A stretch of DNA of 64,000 nt from Collinsella aerofaciens (GCF_015561195.1 NZ_JADMSU010000002.1:235259-299258); one strand, 5' to 3'. Positions 37,489 through 47,617 are shown, counted from the first letter of the stretch. A program made the numbers and translations. Notes: a model not told the origin generated them from the sequence alone.

Positions 37489-38376
37489 GTGGTTGATGGG
37501 GAGATTCGTTCTGATCTGCTTTCTGCGGATTGGAATGGCGAATGGATACGTCTGCAAGCTGATCGGCGGCGGGCTGATGATTCTTTTGAATGGGATAAGC
37601 GGGCTCGGCATTTTCGGCCGTTGGAAACTGCCCCGTATGCTCGGGACTTTATGAAGCTGTTGGCGTTAAAGCCTGGTGAATCCGTGCTGGATATGGGGTG
37701 TGGGGCTGGGTCGATTGCTATTCCGCTTGCTCAGGCTGGGCATCCTGTGATTGCTGCTGACTTCTCCCCTGCTATGTTGGGCACGCTTGATGCTGGTATT
37801 GAGTACTATGGGCTCGAGGATCGCATTACGCCGCTTGAGCTTGCTTGGGATGATGATTGGGGTTTGGTTGGACCGGTCGCGAAAGCGGCGGATGTTGCCT
37901 TTGCCAGTCGGTCGGTTACGACGACCGATCTAAAAGGTGCGCTTGCCAAGCTCGACCGTACGGCTCGTCGGCGTTGTGCTGTCACGATGGTTGCCAACTC
38001 CAGCCCGCGCTATGATCTGCACTTGATGAACGCTATCGGTGCCTCGGTTACCTGCAGTAATGGCTTTGTGTACGCCTTCAACATCCTCATTCAGATGGGT
38101 GCCCTGCCGCAGGTCACGTACTTTGAATCGCCGCGTCGCGATACCTTCGACAGCCTTGAAGCGGGCGTGGCAGACTTTTCCCGCATGCTTGAGCATGGCA
38201 ACGAGGATAAGGTCGACCGTCTGCGCGACTACATCGCCCAACACATGATCGAGAATCCCCATGCCGGTGAGCCGGGCTCCAAGGGCGTGCCGCAGGGGCG
38301 CTATATGCTCGACCATATCCGTAAGGTTCGCTGGGCGTTTATTGCATGGGAACCGGTCTCTGAATCCCGCTCGTAG
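37489..38376 (+). CDS. Class I SAM-dependent methyltransferase
   Basis: A 295-residue protein from GTG 37489 behind CTAGGAGG. Motif I VLDMGCGAGSIAIPLAQAG and VIAADFSPAML mark the SAM-binding Rossmann fold; an aspartate/tryptophan rich loop follows. The substrate is unknown. Codon use in the first half (TTG, GCT, GTT) is less GC-biased than its neighbours, which may mark recent transfer. Confidence 0.75.
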   Translation: MVDGEIRSDLLSADWNGEWIRLQADRRRADDSFEWDKRARHFRPLETAPYARDFMKLLALKPGESVLDMGCGAGSIAIPLAQAGHPVIAADFSPAMLGTLDAGIEYYGLEDRITPLELAWDDDWGLVGPVAKAADVAFASRSVTTTDLKGALAKLDRTARRRCAVTMVANSSPRYDLHLMNAIGASVTCSNGFVYAFNILIQMGALPQVTYFESPRRDTFDSLEAGVADFSRMLEHGNEDKVDRLRDYIAQHMIENPHAGEPGSKGVPQGRYMLDHIRKVRWAFIAWEPVSESRS

Positions 38377-38534
38377 CCCGTTCACAGCCCGCACTGCCCA
38401 TCACCTCGGCATCCGCATTCTTTTTGAACTGGGCAAACACGCTCCACACCGCGCCGTTCCTGCGCTATCGTGGGACAGCTCACGTAGATTAAGGCCCCGT
38501 CGCGGGGCGCCCCATACATAGAAAGCGAGAACCC

Positions 38535-38834
38535 ATGGCACTGACAGGAGCCCAGGTCAAGCAGCTTCGCAGCATGGCCCATCACCTCAACCCCGCCATC
38601 ATCATCGGCAAGTCCGATGTCAACGAGGGCACCGTCGAGCAGACGGTCGCCTACCTGGAAAAGCATGAGCTCGTTAAGTGCTCCGTGCTCGATGGCTCCA
38701 GTCTTTCCGCCCGCGAAGCCGCCGAAGAGCTCGCCGAGCGCTGCCACGCCGAGGTCGTCCAGGTCATCGGCCGCAAGTTCTCGCTGTATCGCGAGTCCTC
38801 GCGCAAGGATATCGAGAAGATCAAGCTCGTCTAA
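38535..38834 (+). CDS. yhbY: YhbY family RNA-binding protein (CRM domain)
   Basis: A 99-residue protein with the full CRM fold pattern: LTGAQVKQLRSMAHHLNPAI, IGKSDVNEGTVEQ, KHELVKCSVLD, then VVQVIGRKFSLYRES with the GxxF RNA-binding loop. YhbY associates with pre-50S ribosome particles. A leader hairpin (GCCCCGTCGCGGGGC, about 38501-38515) precedes it and a bidirectional terminator follows. Confidence 0.88.
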   Translation: MALTGAQVKQLRSMAHHLNPAIIIGKSDVNEGTVEQTVAYLEKHELVKCSVLDGSSLSAREAAEELAERCHAEVVQVIGRKFSLYRESSRKDIEKIKLV

Positions 38835-38871
38835 GAGCCAATGATCCGGCGAGTCAACACATAGCAAGCTT

Positions 38872-38906
38872 ACGGGTGCCCAAGTACTTCGGGCGCCCGT
38901 TTTTTA
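38872..38906 (+). terminator. Bidirectional terminator between yhbY and the BTAD regulator
   Basis: ACGGGTGCCC/GGGCGCCCGT stem (one G-T pair) with a 9-base loop and six T. The minus-strand regulator gene ends at 38904 inside it. Confidence 0.8.
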
Positions 38907-41903
38907 TCGCTCGACCAGCACGCGATTGAGCCGCCCCTCCACCAAGCGCTCGTATAGACGCCGCGTCTCGGGCTCGGGCACGCCATTGACCTGCTCCCTC
39001 AGGTGGTGCATATGCCCGCTGTACAGCTCGACGATATCGCGCCGCCGCCCCGCCGCACTGTAGACGCGCATGGCGCAGCGCACCATATCCTCACGCGCCG
39101 TTTCCTGCCGAAGCCCCGACTCCGCCAGCCAAATCGCCGACTGCAGATCGTTTTCTTCTAGAGCGGCATTTGCTCCCTTAATCATGCAATCGATGTACTT
39201 TGACTGCATAATGCGTCGCATACGCAAAAAGTAGGTGGGGTTACAGCCATTGGGAACATACAGCGGTCCGGCATAAAGCTGCTCAATCTTAAGGCACAGC
39301 TCAACTAAATGGGGCCCGCGCGCACCTGTGCGATTTCCCAAAACCTCACGGCTTATCTGGTCAAACAGCCGTACATCGGTCTTGACGTAGTCGCCGTTGA
39401 GTCCGATGCATTCATTTTGGATGAGCACACACGACTTGCCATCCGGCGTCGGTCCCAAAGCCGACCGCAAGCGCGATATCGTCGAGTACAGGTTGTTGCG
39501 GGCGCTATTGAACTCGGCATGGGGCCACAGCTCCATGGCCAGCGTCTCACGATCGACGAGCGCATCCATGCCCAGCGCAAGCCGCTCGGCAAGTGTCGCC
39601 GCCTTCTTGCGGCGCCACATTTTGTCCGTGATGGGAAACCCGTCGCGCTCGGCGCGAAACGCGCCAAACATGCGAATCTCGATATGGTCAATGGTATCAA
39701 CGGCTTCAACCTCGCCGGCCTGGAACAGGCGCTCGCCCTCCCCTTCCAAATCGTCGCGCAGCGAGTACCGCGACAGCTCGCGCACGGGAAGCTTCTTGCG
39801 AATCCTGGTCGCCGGCTCGCCCAGACAATGCATGGCAAGGCGCGCAAAGAGCCGATACGATGGCTCTAGAATCCCCGCGCGATTCATGGACATCCAGGCC
39901 GCAAGATCGCTGTCTCGGCCCGCACAGGCCAAATGCAGCGCCACCATCCAGGCCTCCGCTCCACCAACCTGCGTCTGGCTTATATCGAGCAACTCCGCTT
40001 CCTCGCGCACCGAAACCATCGAGGTGTTACGCAGATACGCCGCGCGCTCCAGCAGCAATGCGTTATCGCGCATGTACGCAATCGACTCCTCGGCAAGTTT
40101 GAGCACTTGGACCGCACGGAACTTTGCATTAACCGGCCGTCCCTCTGCCAGCGACTGCCAGCCTTCTAGCAACAGGCCAAACAGCTGAATCTGGTTGTCG
40201 CGCATGCGCACGGCAAAACGATCGAGCTCGTTGAACGCCGCGTCGTCGGTTACCGGCAGGCCGGAGAGGAGCCGCCGTGCCGCCAACACCATGCGCACCC
40301 AGATAGCCATCGCCTTAAGCCCACGTACGTCGAGCGCCTCCCGCACCACCGTCATCTCGTCGTCGCGCTCGTCGGTTCCCGTAAACGACCCGTCAAAGAG
40401 CTCCACCAGCATGCTATCGGCCCGTATAACAATCCCCGCGATGTCGAGCTCACAGTCGTAGGCCTTGCTCGTTTTGAGCTGCTGTAGAACGCCGCCGTCA
40501 TCTCCCCGCTCGGTCAGGCAGCGCTTGACCTCGATATGTGCAGACAACATATCGAGCGCGGTATGGGATGTCTCGATTTCTGGCACGGCCAGGTTCGTAG
40601 GAAGACCAAGCCCGTTGTCCCCATAGCAAACAGCCGTCAGTGTCTGGGCCACCCTCCATGAAACAGGGTCTATTTCGCATGCCGCCCGTTCGCCCCCGCG
40701 CTCGATGACCGATGACATATAGCGAGCGAGCTTTGTATTGGACACGCTGACCGCTGCCAGATATACGCCAAGCGCCTCGGCAGGCGTTGGCTCTGGAGCC
40801 GGATCGTCGGCATCGATCGTGCCCAGCGCTGCTCGGCAGATATCGGCCCCGTGCCCCGTCAGAGCCAGATCGACCCCATACTGCCCAGCAAGTTCAAGGA
40901 CCGCTCCACGGTCCAAAAAGGCGTCCGCCAGGCCCATCGCCGCATCGCATCGGCCCGCCTTAAGCAAAATCCGGGCCGCCCTCGGAACAAGTTCGGGGCG
41001 AACATCGGCCACCAACTTACGCAAGCGCAAGCGTCCGTTATCCTCCGTGCCCAGACACGTAAAACTCCGCTCAGCGGGGTCCAAGCCAAAGATCGGGTAG
41101 TCGCGTACGAAGTAGGACTGGTCGACCATCGATAGCCTCACCCCGCAAGCCTCGAGTTCTGCGATATTGCCCTCGCCCATCAAAATCATGAGACATGCCA
41201 CGCAAAACAGTGCATTATTGTCGAGCGAAGCCAGATCGACAAGTGCCGCGCCATATACGTTGACAATCTCGTTTTCGAGCAGACCGGCTACGTCGCCTTG
41301 GCCATACAGACCCGTCTGCAATGCCGAAACGAGCTCGGGCACGCCCTGCGTGAGCTGATAAAAGTCGAGCGATGTGCTGATCGAAAACGCCGATGCCCAC
41401 GCCGAATACTCATAGGCATGCACCTTGAGCATCTGCGCATTGATCTTAACCGAATCGCCCAGCCCATGAATCAGTTGACGATTTGAAGGACGGCAGGAGA
41501 TAAAGACCCCTACCCCCATAGCGCGCAGGCCGCGAATCCTGTCGATGAGGTCTTCGGTATCGTGCTGATCGAGGTTTGGCACATTATCAATCGCGATAAG
41601 GGAGTGCGGTTTGTCTTTGAGTTCTTCGGTAACCACCTCGAGCTGCATAAACACCTCGCGCCCAGTGGCGCGATCGGCCTCGATAATCCGCACGGGGCCT
41701 CGCGTCGGGTCGCATTTAACCTCATGGGTGTACTGCAGCAGCACCGAGGTCTTCCCAAACCCGTCGGGCGCATAGAGAACCACGATGCCGGCCTTTCGGC
41801 CCTTGGCGAGAAGCTCATTCATCAAGCGTTCGCGTCGCACCATATAGCCTCCGCCCAGCGGCATCAGCTCGAGGTCGTCTATACTGTCCAAATCGTTTAC
41901 CAT
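38904..41903 (-). CDS. Large ATPase transcriptional regulator with C-terminal BTAD (SARP/MalT-like)
   Basis: A 999-residue protein. The N-terminus has an AAA/STAND-type ATPase with Walker A VLYAPDGFGKTS (about 42-53) and a SLIAIDNVPNLDQ Walker B. The middle (about 300-720) is helical-repeat-like. At about 740-850 is a winged helix (HIEIRMFGAFRAERDG ... ARNNLYSTISRLRSALG) and at 880-999 a BTAD domain as in AfsR/SARP regulators. It probably senses a ligand through the middle and activates its target genes. The next 448 bases upstream hold no gene, so its target is not obvious. Confidence 0.8.
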   Translation of the reverse strand: MVNDLDSIDDLELMPLGGGYMVRRERLMNELLAKGRKAGIVVLYAPDGFGKTSVLLQYTHEVKCDPTRGPVRIIEADRATGREVFMQLEVVTEELKDKPHSLIAIDNVPNLDQHDTEDLIDRIRGLRAMGVGVFISCRPSNRQLIHGLGDSVKINAQMLKVHAYEYSAWASAFSISTSLDFYQLTQGVPELVSALQTGLYGQGDVAGLLENEIVNVYGAALVDLASLDNNALFCVACLMILMGEGNIAELEACGVRLSMVDQSYFVRDYPIFGLDPAERSFTCLGTEDNGRLRLRKLVADVRPELVPRAARILLKAGRCDAAMGLADAFLDRGAVLELAGQYGVDLALTGHGADICRAALGTIDADDPAPEPTPAEALGVYLAAVSVSNTKLARYMSSVIERGGERAACEIDPVSWRVAQTLTAVCYGDNGLGLPTNLAVPEIETSHTALDMLSAHIEVKRCLTERGDDGGVLQQLKTSKAYDCELDIAGIVIRADSMLVELFDGSFTGTDERDDEMTVVREALDVRGLKAMAIWVRMVLAARRLLSGLPVTDDAAFNELDRFAVRMRDNQIQLFGLLLEGWQSLAEGRPVNAKFRAVQVLKLAEESIAYMRDNALLLERAAYLRNTSMVSVREEAELLDISQTQVGGAEAWMVALHLACAGRDSDLAAWMSMNRAGILEPSYRLFARLAMHCLGEPATRIRKKLPVRELSRYSLRDDLEGEGERLFQAGEVEAVDTIDHIEIRMFGAFRAERDGFPITDKMWRRKKAATLAERLALGMDALVDRETLAMELWPHAEFNSARNNLYSTISRLRSALGPTPDGKSCVLIQNECIGLNGDYVKTDVRLFDQISREVLGNRTGARGPHLVELCLKIEQLYAGPLYVPNGCNPTYFLRMRRIMQSKYIDCMIKGANAALEENDLQSAIWLAESGLRQETAREDMVRCAMRVYSAAGRRRDIVELYSGHMHHLREQVNGVPEPETRRLYERLVEGRLNRVLVER

Positions 41904-42351
41904 GCCCGCTCCTCAACTCGACCGTATGGACACTGTAACCGCAAGACCATACAAGCCGCGCTATGAATAGAGCGACCTTGTGTTCTAGGTTGTCTTTTGG
42001 TACGCAAGCGGCAAGTTTTTGTACAGCGAGGGCCGATTGTTATTAATCCCCCGACTAATCGGTCTTTAAGCAGGTAAATGAGCTTGTCAGCTTGTCCCAT
42101 CTAAGCGGCAGTGTAACGCAGATGAACAAGGTTCAGCTATGTCATTCAACTCGCCTAGCACCCGCTACCGTCTACGACCTTTTAGTGGCATTTTTGCATA
42201 GAATCTGATATGGAATGAATCAAGCTGTTGGGCATCCGGCATTCGTCAAGCTTGCGGCAAGATTTTGGTCAAGTGGACAGAAAGGGATAGCAAAAAGGCC
42301 CCCGCAAAGCGGAGGCCTTAGGCAAGGCTATGTCGAGGTGCAGGATTCGCG
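41904..42351. other. Non-coding region between the BTAD regulator and nagB
   Basis: No gene is seen. The nagB terminator is at 42292-42317; the rest (about 41,910-42,290) is lower in GC than its surroundings and would hold the regulator's promoter. I did not find a repeat, tRNA or riboswitch. Confidence 0.6.
42292..42317 (-). terminator. Terminator of nagB
   Basis: GGCCTCCGC/GCGGGGGCC stem with a TTT loop and five T on the minus strand, 35 bases after the nagB stop. Confidence 0.8.
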
Positions 42352-43080
42352 CTACTCGCAGAGCGAAAGGGCAGCCTCGTCGGCAACGACAACGCAGTTG
42401 GTGTGCAGCTGCAGGATCGAAGCCGGGCACTCGGGCGTAACCGGGCCATAGCACATGTCATGCACGGCCTGAGCCTTGGCCTCGCCGTTGGCGACGACCA
42501 GGATCATGCGGGCATACATGATGGTCTGGGTACCCATGGTGTAGGCCTGACGGGGAACGTCGTCGATGCTGTCGAACAGGCGGCTGTTGGCCTGAATGGT
42601 GCTCTCGGTGAGGTCGACGCAGTGCGTGCCCTTGGAGAAGTGGTCATCGGGCTCGTTGAAACCGATGTGGCCGTTGTTGCCAATGCCGAGCAGCTGCAGA
42701 TCGGGATAGCCGGCGGCAGCGACGACCTTGTCGTACTCGGAGCAGGCAGCGGCGGCGTCGGGGTTGGAACCGTCGGGCACATGCGTGTTGTTCAGGTCGA
42801 TGTTGATGTGATCGAAGAAGTTCTCACGCATAAAGTAGTGATAGCTCTGGGGATCGTCGTGCGAAAGGCCGCGATACTCGTCCAGGTTGTAGGTGCTGAC
42901 CTCGGCAAAGTCGACGTCGCCCTTCTCGTACCAAGCAGCGAGCTGCTTGTAGGCACCGATCGGGGTGGAGCCGGTGGCAAGGCCCAGCACACAGTCGGGC
43001 TTGAGGATAACCTGCGCCGAGATGATATTGGCGGCCTTGCGGCTCATATCCTCGTAGTCTTTAGCTTTAATGATCTTCAT
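42352..43080 (-). CDS. nagB: Glucosamine-6-phosphate deaminase
   Basis: A 242-residue protein from ATG 43080 (MKIIKAKDYEDM) behind AAAGGA. NagB motifs are LATGSTPIGAYKQL (phosphate site), STYNLDEYRGL and GIGNNGHIGFNEP with the active-site Asp/His region. It turns glucosamine-6-phosphate into fructose-6-phosphate and ammonia, linking amino-sugar use to glycolysis. A 272-base leader with hairpins lies upstream, then a PTS EIIA gene and glmM on the same strand. Confidence 0.93.
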   Translation of the reverse strand: MKIIKAKDYEDMSRKAANIISAQVILKPDCVLGLATGSTPIGAYKQLAAWYEKGDVDFAEVSTYNLDEYRGLSHDDPQSYHYFMRENFFDHINIDLNNTHVPDGSNPDAAAACSEYDKVVAAAGYPDLQLLGIGNNGHIGFNEPDDHFSKGTHCVDLTESTIQANSRLFDSIDDVPRQAYTMGTQTIMYARMILVVANGEAKAQAVHDMCYGPVTPECPASILQLHTNCVVVADEAALSLCE

Positions 43081-43352
43081 TACGCGTCCTTTCTCGTACA
43101 AGAAAGGCAAGGCTCCCCTTTCAAGCACTTGCCCGCGGCCCGCGTCGGCCGCAACCAACGTGTGCGGCCACCAGGGCGAGGTCGCGTAATGTATGTGTCT
43201 CGTGTCTAGCCGCGTCGAGGCCCCTGCCCGTCCACGGTGACCCGAAGCCTTTTAGCTTCGGACAAATCCCATCTTGCCACGGAGGGCGTCCTCTTTCAAG
43301 GGCACCCTCCGTAAACGTGTTTGAATTGTAGGCTAATGGCCACGTGCACTTG
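43081..43352 (-). promoter_or_regulatory. nagB leader with two hairpins
   Basis: 272 bases without a gene. Two stems are seen: ACGGAGGG ... CCCTCCGT (43279-43314 region, loop with internal pairing) and CCGAAGC/GCTTCGG with a 6-base loop (43241-43260). The first may end the EIIA transcript. Whether the rest is a regulatory leader is open; no known riboswitch class was recognised. Confidence 0.4.
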
Positions 43353-43850
43353 CTAGCGCTCGCGAGCAACGATGAGCTGGTCCATCTCTTCGACATGCAC
43401 GCCAACGGAGCCCTTGATGCTCGAGAACTCAACAGAGTTGCACACCAAGATGGGGACCGTCACATCGTAGCCCTCGGCAGCAATTGCCTCACGATCGAAC
43501 TCGATGAGCACGTCGCCCTTCTGGACGACATCGCCCACCTGTGCATGCACGCTAAAATGCTTGCCCTCAAGCTGAACAGTGTCCAAACCAACGTGGATGA
43601 GCACGTCTAGGCCATCGACCGTGCTGAGCGCAACGGCGTGACCCGTGGGAAAAATGGCCTCGACCTTGGCATCAGCCGGCGCGATCACGCGCGTACCCGT
43701 AGGCTGAATGGCAACGCCCTGGCCCAAAAGGCCGGTGGCAAACGTCTGGTCGTTTACTTCGGACAACGGAATAACGTCGCCCGAGATGGGAGCATCCAGC
43801 GTAAGGACTCGACCACGCATACCAAAAGACCTTAGGACTTTAGTGAACAT
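43353..43850 (-). CDS. PTS EIIA, glucose-specific type (Crr-like)
   Basis: A 165-residue protein from ATG 43850 behind GAGGGGGAGC. The EIIA-Glc fold is seen: LTLDAPISGDVIPLSEV, PTGTRVIAPADAKVEAIFPT, and the phosphorylated His in DVLIHVGLDTVQLEGKHF (about residue 90). As a free-standing EIIA it can serve EIIBC proteins lacking their own A domain, such as the one at 25031-26500, and may regulate carbon use. Confidence 0.88.
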   Translation of the reverse strand: MFTKVLRSFGMRGRVLTLDAPISGDVIPLSEVNDQTFATGLLGQGVAIQPTGTRVIAPADAKVEAIFPTGHAVALSTVDGLDVLIHVGLDTVQLEGKHFSVHAQVGDVVQKGDVLIEFDREAIAAEGYDVTVPILVCNSVEFSSIKGSVGVHVEEMDQLIVARER

Positions 43851-43921
43851 GCTCCCCCTCGGATGTACCAATCAACCAAAATAGCTTTAACAGTTTACCA
43901 CTTGGCACCCGTTTTTGACCA

Positions 43922-45259
43922 TTAGGGAAGTTCGCGCTTGACAACCTCGACGATGTCGTCGACAACGCGCTGGGTGAGCTCGTGCGTCTCCGCCTCGGCC
44001 ATCACGCGGACCAGCGGCTCGGTACCACTCGGGCGCACCAGAATGCGGCCGCGGCCGTCAAGCTCCTTCTCGGCAGCAGCGACGGCATCCCAGATGGGTT
44101 GGCAATCGTCCAGACCAGCCTTGTTGTCGGAATGCACGTTGACGAGTACCTGCGGGTACTTCTTCATGATGCCGGCAAGATCGGTGAGGGTACGACCGGT
44201 GCGCTTGAGCACGGCCAGCAGCTGCAGAGCCGTCACCAGGCCGTCACCGGTGGTGTTATGCTCCAGGAAGATGATGTGGCCGGACTGTTCGCCGCCGATG
44301 ACAGCGCCGTCCGCGAGCATACGCTCCAGAACGTAGCGGTCGCCCACGGCAGTCTGAACCATCTCGAAACCCTGCTCCTTCATGGCGATGGAGAAGCCCA
44401 GGTTGCACATGACGGTCGAGACGATCTCGGAGTTGGCGAGCTTGCCGCGAGCGGCCAGGTCGGAACCGCAGATAGCCAGGATGTAGTCGCCATCGATCTC
44501 GTTGCCCTCGCTGTCCACGAACAGCACACGATCGGCGTCGCCGTCGTGGGCCAGGCCGATATCGGCGTGAGTGCGCAGCACGAGCTCGCGCAGGGGCTCA
44601 AGGTGAGTGGAGCCGCACTCGACGTTGATGTCAGTGCCGCAGTAATCGGTGTTGATGGCATGGACCGTGGCACCCAGGCGCTGCAGCGCGGCGGGTGTAG
44701 TCTGGCAAGAAGCACCGTGACCGCAGTCGACGGCAACGACCAGACCATCGAGCCTCAGGCCATCAAGCGTATCGATGGCGTGGTCGACGTATGCCTTGCG
44801 AGCGTCCTTCATCTTGATGATGTGGCCCACGCCGGCACCGGTCGGCAGCGTGTCGGCAGCCATGGCTTCCTCGGACATGACCCAGGCGCTGATCTCTTCC
44901 TCGACCGCATCGGGAAGCTTCATACCCTTGCAGCTAAAGAATTTGATGCCGTTGAACTCCGGCGGATTATGCGAAGCAGAGATGACGATGCCGCCGTCGA
45001 GCTCGTTTTGAACAGTGAGCAGCGCCACGGCAGGCGTGGGGATGACGCCGCAGCAGTGCGGACGGCCGCCCTCGGCCATGATGCCGGCGGTCAGAGCGCT
45101 CTCGAGCATGGTACCCGAAAGACGCGTGTCGCGGCCGACGCAGATATCCGGACCAAGGAACTTGGTCGCCGCGCGGCCCAGGCGAAACGCGAGGTCGCAC
45201 GAGAGGTCGGCATTGGCGACGCCACGGACGCCGTCGGTACCGAAGATGTTCTGGGGCAT
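43922..45259 (-). CDS. glmM: Phosphoglucosamine mutase
   Basis: A 445-residue protein with GlmM features: MPQNIFGTDGVRGVAN start, phosphoserine loop ISASHNPPEFNGIKFF (about 100), metal loop LAHDGDADRVLFVD and LVRPSGTEPLVRVMAEAE at the end. It converts glucosamine-6-phosphate to glucosamine-1-phosphate for cell wall precursors, the anabolic counterpart of NagB nearby. Confidence 0.95.
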   Translation of the reverse strand: MPQNIFGTDGVRGVANADLSCDLAFRLGRAATKFLGPDICVGRDTRLSGTMLESALTAGIMAEGGRPHCCGVIPTPAVALLTVQNELDGGIVISASHNPPEFNGIKFFSCKGMKLPDAVEEEISAWVMSEEAMAADTLPTGAGVGHIIKMKDARKAYVDHAIDTLDGLRLDGLVVAVDCGHGASCQTTPAALQRLGATVHAINTDYCGTDINVECGSTHLEPLRELVLRTHADIGLAHDGDADRVLFVDSEGNEIDGDYILAICGSDLAARGKLANSEIVSTVMCNLGFSIAMKEQGFEMVQTAVGDRYVLERMLADGAVIGGEQSGHIIFLEHNTTGDGLVTALQLLAVLKRTGRTLTDLAGIMKKYPQVLVNVHSDNKAGLDDCQPIWDAVAAAEKELDGRGRILVRPSGTEPLVRVMAEAETHELTQRVVDDIVEVVKRELP

Positions 45260-45313
45260 AGGATCGCTCCTTCCCTAGCAGGCGATATGCAACCGCCCAC
45301 CCTAGTCGAAAAA

Positions 45314-45350
45314 GAAAAACGGGACCCGCCGAGGAATCGGCAGGCCCCGC
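45314..45350 (-). terminator. Terminator of the rplM-rpsI operon
   Basis: Long GC-rich stem (GGGxCCxGCCGA / TCGGCxGGxCCC) with a 4-base loop, followed by five T on the minus strand. Confidence 0.8.
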
Positions 45351-45382
45351 TTGTACATTGTATCTCGAAAGGAGATAAAACC

Positions 45383-45778
<396 letters not shown>

Positions 45779-45780
45779 CT

Positions 45781-46224
45781 TTAAGCCTCCAGCTCAATCT
45801 TCGTGGGGTTCTGGGCAGCGTGCGGATGCTCGGCACCAGCGTAGACCTTAAGCTTGGTCATCTGGGCACGGCCGAGGGTGGTCTTGGGCAGCATACCGCG
45901 AACGGCGCGCTCGATGACCTTCTCCGGGTGCTTCTCCATAGCCTGGCGGAAGCTCTCAGCCTTGAGGCCGCCATTGTAGCCGCTGTGGCGATAATAGGTC
46001 TTCGTGTCGGCCTTGTTACCGGTAAGCTGGACCTTATCGGCGTTGATGACGACAACGAAGTCGCCGCAGTCGCTGTTGGGCGTGAACTGGGGCTTGTTCT
46101 TACCGCGCAGGATCATTGCGATCTGGGTGGCAAGACGGCCCAGGACAGCACCATCGGCGTCGACGAGAACCCAGTTGCGCTGGACCTCGCCCTGCTTGGC
46201 GTAGTGAGTCGATTTCGAAATCAC
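45781..46224 (-). CDS. rplM: 50S ribosomal protein L13
   Basis: A 147-residue protein with L13 features ([57 protein letters not shown]). Start ATG 46224 sits behind GGAGGAG. Driven by the promoter at 46291-46318. Confidence 0.97.
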   Translation of the reverse strand: MISKSTHYAKQGEVQRNWVLVDADGAVLGRLATQIAMILRGKNKPQFTPNSDCGDFVVVINADKVQLTGNKADTKTYYRHSGYNGGLKAESFRQAMEKHPEKVIERAVRGMLPKTTLGRAQMTKLKVYAGAEHPHAAQNPTKIELEA

Positions 46225-46290
46225 TTAGACTCCTCCATGTACAGTACGTGTTGTTACAGAGATTCACGGGGCTCTGCAAGTAACCCGTCC

Positions 46291-46318
46291 ATATTACCCC
46301 GCTCGTCGTCCGAGTCAA
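46291..46318 (-). promoter_or_regulatory. rplM-rpsI promoter
   Basis: On the minus strand TTGACT (46313-46318) and TAATAT (46291-46296) with a 16-base spacer, about 65 bases before the rplM start. Confidence 0.65.
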
Positions 46319-46381
46319 CAGGTATTTTGGCTCTGACCAGACTTTCTGCACATGTCGTCCACGGGCCATGATGTCGCGACG

Positions 46382-47260
46382 CTAGCGCTCGACAAATGCC
46401 TCGATATCTCCCAGCAAGCGCTTTGCCTCCTGGCGGCCCTGGATATACAGGTCGAGAAGCTTGGCCGGATCGTGCTCGACATGGCCGACCTCGACCGGCT
46501 TTTGCGGAGCGATGACCAGCGCGCGGCCCTCGCGCTCATACTTCCACAGGTGCATGCGCTGGAGGTTATAGCGGTCGTGGCGCGTCTCGATAGCCTCGAG
46601 CAGGTAGGGGTAGTCGGCATAGCGCGCACGCGCCGCCGGCAAAAACTCGTAGGGCTTTTTCTCATACGAGCGGTCCTGCGTAACGATGACGACCGCACGG
46701 TCGAAGCCCGCCTCCTCGAGCACATGCTCGATAGGAACCGAATCGGCCACGCCGCCGTCGACGTATTTGTGCCCGTCAATCTCGACCGGCGGCGTCACCA
46801 GCGGCAACGAGGTCGATGCGCGCACGGCGTCGAGGTCAAGTACGGCGTTTTTGACCGGCAGGTACGCGGCGGTTCCAAAGAGCATGTCCGTCGCGACGGC
46901 GTACATCTCGATGGGGCTCGCGTCGAACGTCTCGTTGTCAAAGGGATCCAGGCGGTCCTGGATATCGTTGAAGATAAAGTCGTAACCCACGATGGAACCT
47001 GTGGATGCAAAGGATGCGGCACCCATGTAGCGGTTGTCATTGCAGAAGGTCAAATTGACTCGGTTGGTGCGACCGATCTGGTGCGACTTGTAGTTGACGC
47101 CGTTGAGGGCGCCGGCCGATACACCGTAGACAGCCGGAATTTCGACACCGGCCTCCATGAGAACGTCGAGCACGCCGGCGGTAAACAGCCCGCGAAAACT
47201 GCCACCCTCCAAGACGAGCGCGACCTTGCCGGCATTCTTTGCCTTATCTTCTGCAGTCAT
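46382..47260 (-). CDS. Patatin-like phospholipase
   Basis: A 292-residue protein. Catalytic dyad motifs are the oxyanion hole LEGGSFRGLFTAG (about 17-29), the nucleophile elbow GVSAG (about 46-50) and VDGGVADS (about 165-172). These fit the bacterial patatin/RssA-YjjU type family. No signal peptide is seen, so it likely acts in the cytosol on membrane lipids or acyl substrates. It starts at ATG 47260 behind GGAGGT. Confidence 0.85.
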   Translation of the reverse strand: MTAEDKAKNAGKVALVLEGGSFRGLFTAGVLDVLMEAGVEIPAVYGVSAGALNGVNYKSHQIGRTNRVNLTFCNDNRYMGAASFASTGSIVGYDFIFNDIQDRLDPFDNETFDASPIEMYAVATDMLFGTAAYLPVKNAVLDLDAVRASTSLPLVTPPVEIDGHKYVDGGVADSVPIEHVLEEAGFDRAVVIVTQDRSYEKKPYEFLPAARARYADYPYLLEAIETRHDRYNLQRMHLWKYEREGRALVIAPQKPVEVGHVEHDPAKLLDLYIQGRQEAKRLLGDIEAFVER

Positions 47261-47332
47261 ATTGACCTCCTGCGATTGCGTTTTGGCTTTCTTCTACCCA
47301 GTTTTGGGATGGAGGGCGCACAGGTTTTGGAG

Positions 47333-47561
47333 CAGAGTTCGATTCTCCGCGGGCTTGGGGTTCCGTTGATGCGGCGCATGGCGGGCTGAGATTCGATAAC
47401 ATCGCATCTATATAGGGTTGAGGCTTTGCGCGGAGAATCCGCGTGTTCGCTTCGCGAACCCGCACCGGCTTCGGCCGCCTGCCGGCGTCCTCGCCCGCTC
47501 GCTACAAACGCTTCGCGTTTGCTTAACGCTCGCGCCCTGCACAGAGTTCGATTCTCCGCGG
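47333..47561 (+). repeat. tmRNA-end-like 20-base direct repeats flanking a GC-rich spacer
   Basis: The 20-base sequence CAGAGTTCGATTCTCCGCGG occurs at 47333-47352 and again at 47542-47561. Its GAGTTCGATTCTCCGCG core equals the T-arm end of the tmRNA, which is on the other strand at 47626-47644. The 189 bases between contain small palindromes (GTTCGCTTCGCGAAC, AAACGCTTCGCGTTT) and an inverted GCGGAGAATC. It may be a scar of elements that used ssrA as attachment site. Confidence 0.5.
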
Positions 47562-47575
47562 TACGGACTGGAAAT

Positions 47576-47610
47576 AAAAAGGCAGGTAGATATAAGTATC
47601 TACCTGCCTG
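47576..47610 (-). terminator. Terminator of tmRNA
   Basis: A perfect 12-bp stem (GGCAGGTAGATA / TATCTACCTGCC) with a 4-base loop and a run of five T on the minus strand, just after the tmRNA 3' end. Confidence 0.85.
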
Positions 47611-47617
47611 TTACGTA

